Positions 1 to 11,131 of a stretch of 64,000 bases of DNA are shown here, piece by piece. The notes below the pieces were generated by a model. That model was not told the DNA's origin. It searched no databases and saw only the letters and a program-made list of their open reading frames with translations. Positions within the stretch are counted from its first letter, which is position 1, and each line of letters opens with the position of its first letter. Source of the DNA: Selaginella moellendorffii (lineage: Eukaryota; Streptophyta; Lycopodiopsida; Selaginellales; Selaginellaceae); NCBI RefSeq assembly GCF_000143415.4, contig NW_003314349.1, positions 158,048 to 222,047 on the forward strand, read 5' to 3'. Made by a program: the position numbers and the translations under genes.

Positions 1-1652
1 GGACTGGATCATTCAATGTGCATGGCAGCTGCATTGGAGGGAATTGTAAAACTGTCCACGAGAATTCTTGAGGGTCAGTCGCAGGAGGGATGATTCGTGT
101 AAAAAAAAAACTTTTCTCTTCTCTTTCGTCAAAGAGGAAGAGGCCTTAAACAAAGGTTTGGGGGTGAATTGGCAATGGCATTAGTGCCGCACAGGGGCAA
201 ATGCATGGATGGGAACTGTTTTCCAAGCGAGAAAATCAGGAATCACGCTGGGAGGTTTGTCCATCCGGTTATAAAGATTGCAACAGCGACACCACCCGCA
301 ATTTGACACGGTGAGCATTGCGAGCCTATCCTACGCATTCGTTATTTTTCTTCCATTTTCCTGTCTTTTCTGGAAAATAAATGTATAAATTCGTAAATGC
401 GGGTTGCTGGGCGCAGCACTATGGGACTGCCATGTCGTCCTTTTTCTTGCAAATTATTGCTCTTTTTTTTTGTTTTTTCTTTCAAATTTCTAGAGAAAAA
501 GATTAGAGACGAGAACTTGCTTGAATCGAGGGACATGGACGTCCCAGCTAAGATCTTCTGCAACTTCTCTCGATTTTTTTGGTCCTCATCACTCACCGAA
601 TTCTCGGATGGATGGAACTCTACGAATTACAATGGTCTACTCTCAATCAGTCAATCGAAGTCAAAACGATGAAACTTTCGATCGATCCGTTGCTGGTTTC
701 GCGGCGAGGCAAAATTCCCAAGTACGCTTCCACCGCACGACACGGTGCGCGTGATTCGATTCGAAAACCTTTAACAAACCAGATCGTGCGCATTGCCATT
801 GTGTTCCAAAATCTAGACAGTGCAAGAACAGGGGCCAGGACTCGAACCCGCGAAGAAATCTCCCGCGCTTTTAAGCACCACCGTCGATGCCCCGCGGCGG
901 CAACGGCTGGGATGCGAGGATGTGAAAGTTTTGCCGGGAAAAAGCCGCTTTATTTTGCCGGGAAGGACATGGCATCGAAGAGAGAAAAGGGCTTTTGGAA
1001 TCGAAGACGATGGATGGATGGATGGATGGATAGGTTGGTGGCAGAAAAGTGTCTACTAATTGTACTGGCAGGCGATTGATCGTCGCAATCGTTTGTTTGC
1101 TCGTCTTCTCCGATCTTTTCTCCTTCCATTCGGTGTTGGGCGATGGCGTGAGCGAGTGTGCGTTGCAGAAATCGGTCCCTCCTCTCGACCCACTTTGGTA
1201 TCTCGAGCTGGGACGAATCAGAGCCACATTGGCAGGGACAAGGTCATTAGATAGATCCAAGCTTGGGTTTTATAAAGGGAAATGTGGCATGGAGGATGGA
1301 TAGATAGATCACGGGCAATGGATTTGCTTAGATGCCTGACCAGATCGCTTTGGAGCGTCGCTATCCTGGATTTAAATGGGTGGTGTTTCTCTTTCACTCC
1401 TTTTGAGCCACAGTGATATCCCCTTTAGCACATGAACAGGCCATGAACAGTCAGTCGCTTGTCCCACTGTTCGTGCTCGCCTCTGGCATGGAACAAGGAA
1501 CCAGAAAAATCAGGTTTTGATGCTACTTCATGGCTATGGAGGCTGGGATTAGATCGACTAGTTCCATTCCAGGGTCTTGGCGCGAGTAGCGAGAGAAAAA
1601 ATCCACTTTTTCTTCGATCTCCAAGAGGAATGCTGCTACTCTCGAGGAGGGT
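1..1652. other. Upstream region without a supported gene
   Basis: I see no convincing coding region here; the open frames overlap one another and match nothing I recognise. It holds a short GATG/GGAT tetranucleotide run at about 1010-1032 and a TATAAAGG motif at 1271-1278. That motif could be the TATA box of the glycosyltransferase gene starting at 1653, although it would imply a leader of roughly 350 nt. Confidence 0.5.
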
Positions 1653-3266
1653 ATGTACATGTCTATATCGACACCTTCGCGGCGGCAGTATCAAAATGGT
1701 TGCCCCTCCGGCGCCAGTGGCAGTGGCAGCAAGCTCAAGAACGTATCGGTCACGGTGAGCTTCGCGCTTGTTCTCGTGGGTTTGTCACTGCTGGTCTACG
1801 TGAGATCGTTCCTGGCACTTCGCGACGCGTCCGGGCCGGTGTCCTCGATCCCCATCGATGCCTTGCCGGTGGTGATCGCTCTCGCGCAGCGCCAGTACTC
1901 ACACTCGCGGACGTTCGAGAATGTGAGCGCCAGCCCCTCGCCCAGGAGAAGAGATGGCGAGCGAGAAGATCACAATGGCAGCTTCCATGGTGGGCGACCC
2001 ACAAGCTCGTGGGAGAATTCCTCTATTCCTCCATTGGGTAGAGGTGGCGGGCGAGAAGATCACAATGGGAACTTCCATGGTGGGCGATCGCGATCCAGTA
2101 GCTCGTGGGAGAATTCCTCTATTCCTCCATTGGGCCGTGACAATTCGGGCAATTCGAGCGCGCCATCGCCCGTGATCAGCAGTGGCGTCGATCTCCAGGA
2201 GCTCCTCGCGATTCCAAGCGGCGCCGAGCGGCGGGAGTGGGTCAAGCGGCACTGGGCGAGCATCGAGATCTTCCACTCGGACGAGAGGTCAGCGCAATTC
2301 TCCCAGAGAATCAAAGACTTCCTCAAGGTGGCGGCGCACGATCATCACCACCACCACCATCGCCGGCCCTGCGCGCCACACTTCTTCCTCGTCTGGATCT
2401 CCGCGGTGGAATCCTACGGCCCGCGCGAGCGCCGCTGCCTGGAGAGCATCTTCAAGCACCACCCGCGATCCTGCGTCGTGATCGTCTCGCGATCGCTCGA
2501 CACCCCCCAAGGCGAAGATCTCCTCGCCCCTCTCGTCAAGCTCGGCTACCGCGTCATGGCCGCCGCGCCGGATCTCCCATACCTCTTCGGCTCCACGCCC
2601 ACGGCGGCGCAGTGGCTCAAGAACCTGCGACGCGGCGCGATCGATCCGGGCGAGATCTCCTTGCGGCAAAACCTGGGCAACATCCTCCGGCTCCTCCTCC
2701 TCTACCGCTTCGGCGGGATCTACCTCGATTCCGACGTGCTCGTTCTCGGCAGCCTCGCGAATCTCTCCAATTCCATTGGCGCCCAGACCGAGGATTCGGT
2801 CACCGGGGAGTGGCAGCGGCTAAACAACGCGGTGCTCGCGTTTGAGCGGCGCCACCCCGTCCTCCATAGCTTCATCCACGAGTTTGCGTTGACTTTCAAC
2901 GGGAGCAAATGGGGCCACAACGGGCCGTACCTTGCCACGCGGGTTTTGGACCGGGCGCGGAGGACCAGTACGGTTCCGTGCGGTGTCGTTCGTACGAGGG
3001 CGCTGTACCCGGTGACGTGGAACCACATCCCGCCGTTGTTTCGCGGCGTGGAGGGCGAGCGCGGGCGGGCGTGGCGGGAGGAGAAGCTGCGATGGCTGAG
3101 GAGCGGTGAGTCACTGGCGATCCATCTCTGGAACAAGCAAACCAGGGGATTGCGAGTGGAGCACGGGAGCGTGATGGAGGATTTGCTTCGTAGCCAGTGC
3201 GTGGTTTGCGATGATCTCGACGATGGCGATCATGATCTTCCGCAAGGTATAGAGAGAATGCGATAG
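1653..3266 (+). CDS. GT32-like glycosyltransferase (DXD sugar-binding / alpha-1,4-glycosyltransferase family)
   Basis: Single-exon gene for 537 residues. A short basic N-terminus precedes one hydrophobic segment at about residues 31-50, giving a type II membrane topology typical of Golgi glycosyltransferases. A low-complexity stem follows (about 60-170) with a near-perfect internal duplication, then a His-rich patch. The catalytic part begins near residue 240. The motif YLDSDVLVL puts the DXD nucleotide-sugar/metal site at D359-S-D361, preceded by the RFGGIYLD context seen in the Gly_transf_sug domain. The C-terminal part (NGPYLATRV, then a W-N-H segment) resembles the alpha-1,4-glycosyltransferase conserved region. 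Acceptor and donor sugars cannot be read from sequence. The first ATG is used; an ATG two codons downstream is equally possible. Composition is GC-rich, like the other genes here. Confidence 0.85.
   Translation: MYMSISTPSRRQYQNGCPSGASGSGSKLKNVSVTVSFALVLVGLSLLVYVRSFLALRDASGPVSSIPIDALPVVIALAQRQYSHSRTFENVSASPSPRRRDGEREDHNGSFHGGRPTSSWENSSIPPLGRGGGREDHNGNFHGGRSRSSSSWENSSIPPLGRDNSGNSSAPSPVISSGVDLQELLAIPSGAERREWVKRHWASIEIFHSDERSAQFSQRIKDFLKVAAHDHHHHHHRRPCAPHFFLVWISAVESYGPRERRCLESIFKHHPRSCVVIVSRSLDTPQGEDLLAPLVKLGYRVMAAAPDLPYLFGSTPTAAQWLKNLRRGAIDPGEISLRQNLGNILRLLLLYRFGGIYLDSDVLVLGSLANLSNSIGAQTEDSVTGEWQRLNNAVLAFERRHPVLHSFIHEFALTFNGSKWGHNGPYLATRVLDRARRTSTVPCGVVRTRALYPVTWNHIPPLFRGVEGERGRAWREEKLRWLRSGESLAIHLWNKQTRGLRVEHGSVMEDLLRSQCVVCDDLDDGDHDLPQGIERMR
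1961..2134 (+). repeat. In-frame tandem duplication in the glycosyltransferase stem
   Basis: Two direct copies, 1961-2038 and 2051-2134, encode the stem segments REDHNG-S/N-FHGGR through SSIPPLGR. The second copy has 6 extra nt, so the frame is kept. Near identity points to a recent in-frame duplication. Confidence 0.85.
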
Positions 3267-3394
3267 GTTTGGAGACTTTGACTTGGGCTTTTAGATCGAG
3301 TGGGAATAAAACAGCAATGATCGCCATGCATTCTCTGCTTTGATCGTTCGTGTATATGAATCACACAGGAGATGGAAGATCTAGAGGTACTATG

Positions 3395-4348
3395 TTAGAG
3401 AAGTGAAGACTTTGGCAGTGGCTTCTCGACGATTTCTCGACCGAGTGGCGAGGGACCAGACACCTTGGCGACCCTGTCATTCACACAATGATGGAACTCC
3501 ACAGCCGCCATCGCCGGGCTCTCGTCGCAAGCTTTGCAAGGGAATCGAGCTGGTGGGGGTGTCGTGAAACTCTCCACGAGCCTTTGACTAGGAGCAGCAG
3601 GAGCTCTAGCATCCTCCAAGTCGAGCTTGAGAAGATTGAGGTCGTCGCGTAGAACGCTGGAGGAGGAGATGCTCGCGATCGACGAGGAGCCATGATCAGC
3701 TTGTGGTGGTGGATCGCTGGAGGAGGAGCGAGCTTGCGAAGGTGAGGACGAGCCTTTATCGCCTCGAGGTTGTGATGGTAGTGATGGCCATGGATCGCTA
3801 GATGGTGTATAGACAAGCTTGCGAGCGACTGAAGATCCGGCCACGGCTTCCGCGGCTGTGCGCTTCCAGATCATGGTAGTCCGCGAAGTCGTAGAGGTGG
3901 ACGACGTTCGAAGCCTCGTTTCACGAAGCTCTGCATTGGGATGATCCGGCTCGTCCGTCAAGGATGCGGAGCGCGCCGAGGATGATAATCGAGCGCTTCG
4001 TCTCTCTTTCTTGGTTCTCTTGCGGCTGGCGTGGAAGTGGCTGCCGCCATCCAGGCTGGGGTGGTGGTGGCTGACGATGAGGCCAAAGTTTGTGTTCTCG
4101 TTGATGTAGAATCGCTGGGGCCTGGGATTGGCCTCCGTGACATCGTTTGGCGATCGCTGGGAGACGAGATAGATGCAGAGATTGCTGGCGGTAATCCCGA
4201 TCAGGCGGCGCATCTGGGATTGGAACTTGGCGAAGGAGAGGAGTGGATGGATCCCAATGTGGCCTTTCAAGTGATCCTTGTCGCCGTCGTGGAAGAGCAC
4301 TGGGTATGGCGTCGCGAAGCTGTCCATTGTTCTGTAGAGGAAGGCCAT
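3395..4348 (-). CDS. DUF7138-like plant protein of unknown function
   Basis: Single-exon gene for 317 residues. The N-terminal ~60 residues (PVLFHDGDKDHLKGHIGIHP, then KFQSQMRRLIG) match my recollection of a plant-specific domain of unknown function, DUF7138. There an 'FDGE...IGVHP...KFQ' pattern precedes a small predicted fold. The middle is low complexity (Ser, Arg, Pro rich). The C-terminus has a conserved-looking CKAC...FHHCVND segment, with possible metal-binding Cys/His. A second in-frame ATG at residue 8 is a plausible alternative start. No signal peptide or membrane segment is seen. The function is unknown; the family name is from memory and unsearched. Confidence 0.65.
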   Translation of the reverse strand: MAFLYRTMDSFATPYPVLFHDGDKDHLKGHIGIHPLLSFAKFQSQMRRLIGITASNLCIYLVSQRSPNDVTEANPRPQRFYINENTNFGLIVSHHHPSLDGGSHFHASRKRTKKERRSARLSSSARSASLTDEPDHPNAELRETRLRTSSTSTTSRTTMIWKRTAAEAVAGSSVARKLVYTPSSDPWPSLPSQPRGDKGSSSPSQARSSSSDPPPQADHGSSSIASISSSSVLRDDLNLLKLDLEDARAPAAPSQRLVESFTTPPPARFPCKACDESPAMAAVEFHHCVNDRVAKVSGPSPLGREIVEKPLPKSSLL

Positions 4349-4673
4349 TCACGTACCCCATGTTGGAATCTTTGCATAAAATATGAAACGATGCGTCATA
4401 CGATTATGCTTGTTAAGAATATATATAAAAATTTAAAACATTTCTTGTTATATTTTTGCAATGTCATCGTTGTATGGTTTTTAAACAAAAGAAGTAATCA
4501 ATAAGCCTACTTGACTTCTTATTAAAACCAATATATAACAAACGAAAGAAGTGGTCAACGAGTCAAATGGCGAACAAGGACTGAGAACTCTGTTAATACA
4601 TATATATGACATACAAAGGAAGTGGTCAACATAGTCCAAGGAGTCAAACAAGGACTGAGAACTCCAACTTTCA
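4349..4673. other. AT-rich intergenic spacer
   Basis: Spacer between the DUF7138-like start and the LHT transporter stop. It is AT-rich and probably holds the transporter 3' UTR. A short imperfect repeat ('gaagtggtcaac' near 4547 and 4619) is present. No gene seen. Confidence 0.5.
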
Positions 4674-6358
4674 TTAGATCGAGCAACTTCGCCTGTGATC
4701 GAAATGAAAGAGAGTTTGCGTCCCTTCCTTCATTCCTAAAATGATCTCCCACAAGCTCCCAACAAAGCCCAGAACCGTGATTGTCACCCCAAGAACGATG
4801 CAGGCCTGTGAAACAAAGAATTTTTAGAGAGTTTTTTCCAAGGATTGGAGTGGAGCTATACCATGTTTGCGAGCCAGGAAAGGCTGAGTGGCTCGGGCCG
4901 CTTGATTCGAAGCCAAAATAGGCACGGCACCTGCGAGCAAGACAATGCAAATCGATTGTAGCGTAAGTACCTGGCAGCGTAGCCGCGACCAAGGCTCGTA
5001 CAAAGTATGACGACGGGGCGATGACAAGGCCGCCAACCAGCGCGATTATATTCGTGAAGAAGGGGATGAGAACTGCGACGAAGCATGTACAAGCTGCCAG
5101 CAAGAAAAGAAAATCTCCAAAAGTCAAGCAAAGCTGCTGCGTGAGAAGTCTGATATCCTTTTTCTTACCAATGTACGAGTAGCGCGCAAACACAAATGCT
5201 GGGAACTGCTTGAATGGACTCATCTTCGAGAAATGCGGCTGAAGCATCTCATACACCGGCAGCGCGTAAACCTGGAACAAACGTACGTTAAAACTCCTCT
5301 ACTCAAAAAAAAAAAAAAAAAAAAAGCTTAAACGAGAAAACCGATGGAAGTACCTGATAACCACCAGTGAGGTGAAGCACCAAGAACAAATTGGCTGTGT
5401 AGAAGGGCCACCTTGGCAGATGGTTCGAGTGGAGCAGCCGGAGCACATTACCATAGCATGACAAGTTGCCAAATGCCCAGTATCCCAGCACTGCTACGGG
5501 GATGTAGCAAAACGCAACGATCGCGTAAGTTGCCACAACTCCGTGCCACATTGCTTTCGTCGAGGGTGCTCGCATCAGCGACTGTATCTCCAGCACAACG
5601 TTCTGGCCTCCATACGCGAAAGCAATCTGTCCAAAGGCATTGAAGGTCTTGGAAACCCTCCTCTCCTCCGGGATGCCGTAGGATATAGCAGCAGAGCGGC
5701 GATCATGTAGATGGATGGCGCTTCCCCAGATGATGGTGGTGTATCTAGAGAGAACGAAAACGTAAGTTCAGGGAAGCGTAGTTTTTCATGATCTTACCCG
5801 ATGGACATGAGCACGGCGAGCGTCGACACCCAAGTCAACGAGGAGAAATTGGGAATGAGGCAGACGGCGAGTTGTGTCGCGGCAAAGACTAGAATGGCTT
5901 GGAAATCTCTGAGGCCACCGTTTGCGATCAGAGAGATCGCATGTCCGCCTGTCACCAAGTAAGCGATGTTCACAGAGACTTGAAGAATCATCTGCAGAGC
6001 AAATGCGAAGTACCAGCCACCCCGACCGAATGCTTTTCCTCCCAAGTCGGGAAACCTGTCTATTCTCTCATCTTCCAAGTGATGGAGCTGAACCATTTGC
6101 CACAGTGTGCAGAATGTGATGACATAGGAGACGAGCAGCAGCGACATTCCTCCCCACCTGCAAAATCAAGTTCTCACTGAAACAATGGATATCAAATTCG
6201 TAAACCAAGCTTGCTTACCATCCCAAGTAGACCATCGCGGACGGAATTCCCAAAACTCCAGCGCCAATTATCGTCGTTACCAAGTGTACAGTTGAGTACC
6301 ACCATCTTCCGTCGTGAGCTCCTCCCTGGAGAGCTCTGAACAAGGAAGAAGCGGGCAT
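4674..6358 (-). CDS. Lysine/histidine transporter-like amino acid permease (LHT family)
   Basis: Seven-exon gene read as complement(4674..4805, 4862..4930, 5002..5093, 5169..5271, 5354..5744, 5798..6157, 6219..6358), 1,287 nt, 428 residues. Introns are 53-82 nt. It belongs to the amino acid/auxin permease superfamily: proton-coupled amino acid uptake through about ten membrane helices. Signatures are an N-terminal [15 protein letters not shown], then [26 protein letters not shown], and a C-terminal APSSYFVPCLFWL followed by [13 protein letters not shown], which pin the LHT branch. The donor at 5001 (after APSSYF) was chosen because it restores the conserved YF-VPC junction; a closer donor at 4970 breaks the frame. 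Substrate preference (neutral or basic amino acids) is inferred from family only. Confidence 0.9.
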
Positions 6359-6691
6359 CTTCTTCCAAGAGTACTTGCCTGTCAGTCTCTACACTTAATT
6401 TCGATTCCCGAGCTATACTGAGAATCCTGTACTTATCTTCCGAGCTTTTCCGAGCTCTTCACTGTCCCACGGGCTTTTATGCTGTCGCTGGTTGTGTAGC
6501 TAGAACGTATTGACTTCTTCTAGCCAAAAACATTATTTGACTTTCTCTCTCTCGGAATCTTATTCTACGTATCGCAACACGTCCGAGTCGCTAGCTCTGT
6601 TCAACAATTTGTTTCGTGCGCAAAAGTATACATATTCAGTACCTGGCTGTACAAGAGGCGTAGAAATTTGATTTCTTTGCACATTTCGATC
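6359..6691. other. Intergenic spacer, LHT promoter and GLDP 3' side
   Basis: A 333-bp gap between two minus-strand genes. It must contain the LHT promoter and the 3' UTR of the P-protein gene. No clear TATA box or other motif stands out. Confidence 0.5.
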
Positions 6692-9600
6692 TTAAGCAGT
6701 AGCCACCCGCTCTTCAGCGGGTGCAGCATCCCCGTTAATAAGGGTGCACACAAGGTTGCGATCACCATATACATTGTCAACACGACCTGTGGAATTTACC
6801 ACCTTCAGTACAAAAAAGTGAAAGCTTTACTGAGTCTTACCAGTTGACGGCCAAAACTTCGAGCTTTCAACCCATGTGGCCGGGTAAGCAGCCAGCTTGC
6901 GGGAGTAGGGCTTGTTCCACTTGTCCGACAGGACCATAGAGGCAGAATGAGGCGCTCCCTGAAATCAAAAGCAATAAAATAAGAAATGCTTTGACACAGT
7001 CGTGAAGTGAAGTTCACCTTTAGGACGTTGTCCGCAGCGTTACATGTGCCATTTTCTATGGCTCGTATCTCCTCTCGGATCGAGATCATTGCGTCACAGA
7101 AGCGGTCCAGCTCCGCCTGTGAGACAAACATGATGAATACATGCATAAACAAAACCAGGATGACATATTGCTGTACCTTGCTCTCGCTTTCTGTTGGTTC
7201 GATCATCAATGTCCCATGAACTGGCCAAGACATAGTTGGCGCATGAAAGCCGTAGTCGATTAGACGTTTTGCAACGTCTTCAGGCTCTATATTTGCTGTC
7301 GCCTGTACAGGTAATCACCAACAGTTAACCCCGACTTCAATTAGCAATGGAACGTCACCTTGAATGCTCTCAAATCAACTATGAACTCGTGAGCACAGGT
7401 TCCGTTTTTGCCTCGGAACAATATACGATAATGATCCTACAGGAAAGAAAAAATAGCTTTCAGCAAATGCCACTTGGTGAAAGACCTAGTACCTCGAGAC
7501 GCTTGGCCATATAATTGGCGTTGAGTATCGCCAGCTTTGACGCGCTGGTAAGGCCCTCTGAGCCCATCATTGCAATGTATGTATAGGAAATCGGAAGAAT
7601 CAACGCAGAACCCCAAGGTGCCGCTGAAATTGTACCCAGGGGTTGTGCTTTTTCTGAACTTGGTGGTATACCGCCAGTCGATACCTGTTAGGAACTCAAT
7701 GTTACTGAAAGAAAAAAACAACCAAGAAAACAGAAAGAAAAAACATACCACCGGATGAGACGGTAAAAACGGCGTCAAGTGTTTTTTCACTCCAATTGGA
7801 CCCATTCCTGGGCCACCACCTCCATGAGGTATACAGAATGTCTTGTGGAGATTCAAGTGACAGACATCTGCTCCGATGAATCCAGGACTTGTAAGGCCAA
7901 CCTGTGAATGATAAATTAGTTATTTGTTAAAAAAAAAAAGCAAGTCATACCTGTGCGTTCATATTAGCACCATCCATGTACACCTGACCTCCATTTTTAT
8001 GAATTATGTCGCATATGTCATCGATGCCGTCTTCATACACGCCATGAGTAGAAGGATATGTAACCTGTGAATTGCAACGTTAACTATATCCAGGAAATGG
8101 AACCAGACATACCATTAACGCAGAAAGTTTATCCTTGTTCGCTTCGGCTGCCTGTTTCAGTTCTGCTATATCAACGTTTCCATTAGCATCTGTACCGATC
8201 GAGACGATCTTCATGCCGCACATGGCTGCACTGGCAGGGTTTGTCCCATGAGCTGACACTGGGATGATACAAACGTTCCGATGGCCTTCCCCTTTCGCCT
8301 GTAAAATGCAGTTATAAAAACTTATTGCTACCAATGAGAACTGATTACCTTCTGATAAGCACGAATCACCATCAAACCTGTATATTCACCCGCGGCACCA
8401 GCATTCGGCTGCAAAGAGACGGAATCAAAGCCTGTGATTTCACATAGAAAGTCTCCAAGATTTTTGAACATTTCCTGTGAGAAAGCAGAAGCGTTACAAC
8501 GTCGAATAGAAAGAAAATGAGCACTCGACTAACCTGATAACCACCAGTTTGATCGAGAGGAGCAAAAGGATGAATGTTGGCAAACTCAGGAAACGTAACC
8601 GGCATCATCTCAACTGTGGCATTCAGCTTCATGGTGCAGGACCCCAACGGGATCATGCTGTGGACTAGGGACAAATCCTTGGCTTGAATTCTATGCAGGT
8701 AACGAAGAAGCTCGTGCTCGGAGTGATATCTGTAAAAATAAACATAAATATCGGATGCAACTAAAACAATAATACTTACGAGTTGAAAATGGGATGTGTC
8801 AGATAAGCACTCTCACGGACCATTTCCTTCGGCAATGACGATCCCGCATATGGTGCAAGCGATTCGGCAGTAAAATTTACCTGTAAGTTTTTTATTAAAT
8901 ACAACCAAACATAAAACAGAGAACATACCTGTTTCCCTTTAGCAAATACTTTGAACAAGTTATCTACATCTTCAAGAGTGATTGTCTCATCAAAGGCCAC
9001 GGTAACCTGGACGAAAAAAATTAAGAGGAAACGAATTATAGCAGCATGAGAATCAAAACGATAGTTACCGTATTCGCGTCTAAGACACGCAAATTGATTC
9101 CTTCTTTCGCAGCCGTCTCCGCCAAAGAGGATGCATTCGAAGCGGAAACTTTGACAGTATCAAAGAAAGGGTCGCTACCGACTTGATAACCAAGTTTTTT
9201 CACTCCTTCAGAAAACACCGTTGCCAGTCCATGTACCCGATCTGCTATAGCCTTCAAACCCTCTGGTCCATGGTACACAGCATACATAGCGGACATATTT
9301 GCCAAAAGAGCCTATAACAACACAAGAGAAATCATGAGATGATGAAGCAACACATATGAACAAAAACCAAAACCATACCTGGGCCGTGCAAATGTTGCTG
9401 GTGGCCTTGTCACGTCTTATGTGCTGCTCACGAGTTTGCAAAGCCATACGGAGTGCCGGCTTTCCATTGGCATCAACACTGACTCCAATGATACGTCCCG
9501 GCATCATCCGCTTGTATTCCTGCGAGGTGGCCAGGAACGCAGCATGCGGTCCACCGTATCCCAGAGGCACTCCAAATCTCTGTGCCGACCCAACAGCCAT

Positions 9601-10599
9601 ATCGGCTCCAATCTCCCCTGGAGGCTTCAAGCACGTAAGTGCTAGCAAGTCAGTCGCCACCACCACCTTTACTCCATTCGCATGAGCGCTCGAAACCAAG
9701 CTGGCGTAGTCCGTGATACTACCATCGGTCGCAGGATACTGGACGAGAACACCGCAAACGTCCTTGGAGAACTCAAACTTGTCGGGATCCACGATCGAAG
9801 CAGTCATCCCGAGACCATCCGCACGAGTGACGCAAACATCGATCGTCTGGGGGTGGCAGTTGCTAGCGATCAAGAACTTGGGCCTCTTCCTACTCCCGAT
9901 GTTGAGACACATTCCCATGGCCTCGGCAGCAGCGGTTCCTTCGTCGAGCAGCGAAGCGTTGGACATCGGCAAGCCCGTGAGCTCGGCGACCATGGTCTGG
10001 TAATTGAGAAGCGACTCCAATCTTCCCTGGGCGATCTCGGCCTGGTAAGGTGTGTACTGCGTGTACCATCCCGGATTTTCCATGATGTTGCGAAGGATCA
10101 CGGGCGGGACGATGGTGTTGTAGTAGCCCATTCCAATGTAGGACTTGGCGATCTTGTTCTTGGCAGCCAGATATTTCATGTGGTCGATCATCTGGCTCTC
10201 TGTCAATCCCTCATGGAACTTGCCTGGCAGCGACATCGGCCCCCGCTTGATCGGCTTTGGAACCGTGGCCTCTACAAGCTCATCCATGCTCGAGAATCCC
10301 ACGGCCTCGGCCATTACCTTTTGCTCCTCCGCGCTGGATCCGTTGTGGCGCCGGGGAAAGGTATCGCTCGGACGCAGCGCCTCCACGGAGATGGATCTTG
10401 CGGACCATGGCAGCAGCGGCCGGGCAAGGAAAGATTTCGAGCTGCCGCCGCTGGCGCATTGGAATCCGGTGGACGATCCCTGCAAGAGCGATGCCGAGGG
10501 CAAGAGCGACGCCGGCCGGATCGACGACGAAGAATGGAGTCGCCGATACAGCGATCGCTCCTGCTTCAAGCGCCGGATCACCCGGCCCGCCTTCTCCAT
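6692..10599 (-). CDS. GLDP: Glycine decarboxylase P-protein (PLP-dependent), mitochondrial
   Basis: Fifteen exons: complement(6692..6786, 6841..6958, 7018..7116, 7177..7302, 7359..7436, 7493..7684, 7749..7901, 7951..8064, 8113..8298, 8349..8474, 8534..8729, 8780..8880, 8929..9006, 9069..9311, 9379..10599), 3,126 nt, 1,041 residues, the usual plant length. The enzyme decarboxylates glycine in the mitochondrial glycine cleavage system, central to photorespiration. The N-terminus ([11 protein letters not shown], then Arg/Ser-rich) fits a mitochondrial presequence. Diagnostic segments are [25 protein letters not shown], the PLP-lysine motif [18 protein letters not shown] (K775), and the end [19 protein letters not shown]. 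An upstream in-frame GTG is not needed. The first exon is long (407 codons); the other introns are short and canonical. Confidence 0.97.
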
Positions 10600-11131
10600 C
10601 GCGTCGACCGTGCCGCTCCCACAAACCCTAGACGCCGAGAACACAGTGACCGCCTATCGTAGAGCTCATGAGGGAGAGCACCAGCCAACTTAGCCGAAGA
10701 TCTCCGTCACCCTAACGGAGATACGGCCACGTGGCAGCCCAAGAATCATCCACGTGGCAAAGCCGTCCAGCTGACAGAGGAGCTCCGTCCGGTGGAACAG
10801 AGTCCGTCCCCTCGCCCAGGCCACTCATACTCCCGGAAACTTGGAAACCATAGAAAAATTGTGGGATAAGAGAATTTAGAAAGACTTCACACTATCAAAA
10901 TGTGCGTCCTCCTCTTTTCCACCTACAATGTATGTGATCCTCCACTCACAGCCACCACTCATCTACCAGTCCATGTATGGCGTGAAATAATCCATATAAA
11001 AAATATTTCCTTGATTTTTCTGCTATAGCCTTCCAACATAACTATAGAAAACGATGTGATCCTGTGTGATTTTGTAAGAATAGTGTGTTTAGCCAGCAGA
11101 AACAAAAAAGAGTTACATATGATGTGAAAGC
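10600..11131. other. Intergenic region between GLDP start and PDI-like stop
   Basis: A 532-bp spacer. The GLDP-proximal half is GC-rich and holds the paired G-boxes plus several CTCCGT/ACGGAG hexamers. The distal half is AT-rich and probably contains the 3' UTR of the PDI-like gene. Confidence 0.55.
10727..10759. promoter_or_regulatory. Paired G-boxes upstream of GLDP
   Basis: Two copies of CCACGTGGCA, at 10727-10736 and 10750-10759, are spaced 23 bp start to start (about two helical turns) and lie about 130-160 bp upstream of the P-protein ATG. CACGTG is the core bound by plant bZIP/bHLH factors and is common in light-regulated promoters. Function here is inferred. Confidence 0.6.

Noticed and set aside
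821-905. tRNA-like sequence on the minus strand with a good B-box (GGTTCGAGTCC)
   Set aside because: The A-box is poor, the acceptor stem does not pair in tRNA geometry and no valid anticodon arm forms; at best a tRNA-derived relic or chance.
7437-7856. Alternative minus-strand frame ending in [12 protein letters not shown] over the GLDP gene
   Set aside because: It skips the intron at 7685-7748 and is out of frame; the spliced reading gives the conserved [20 protein letters not shown] segment.
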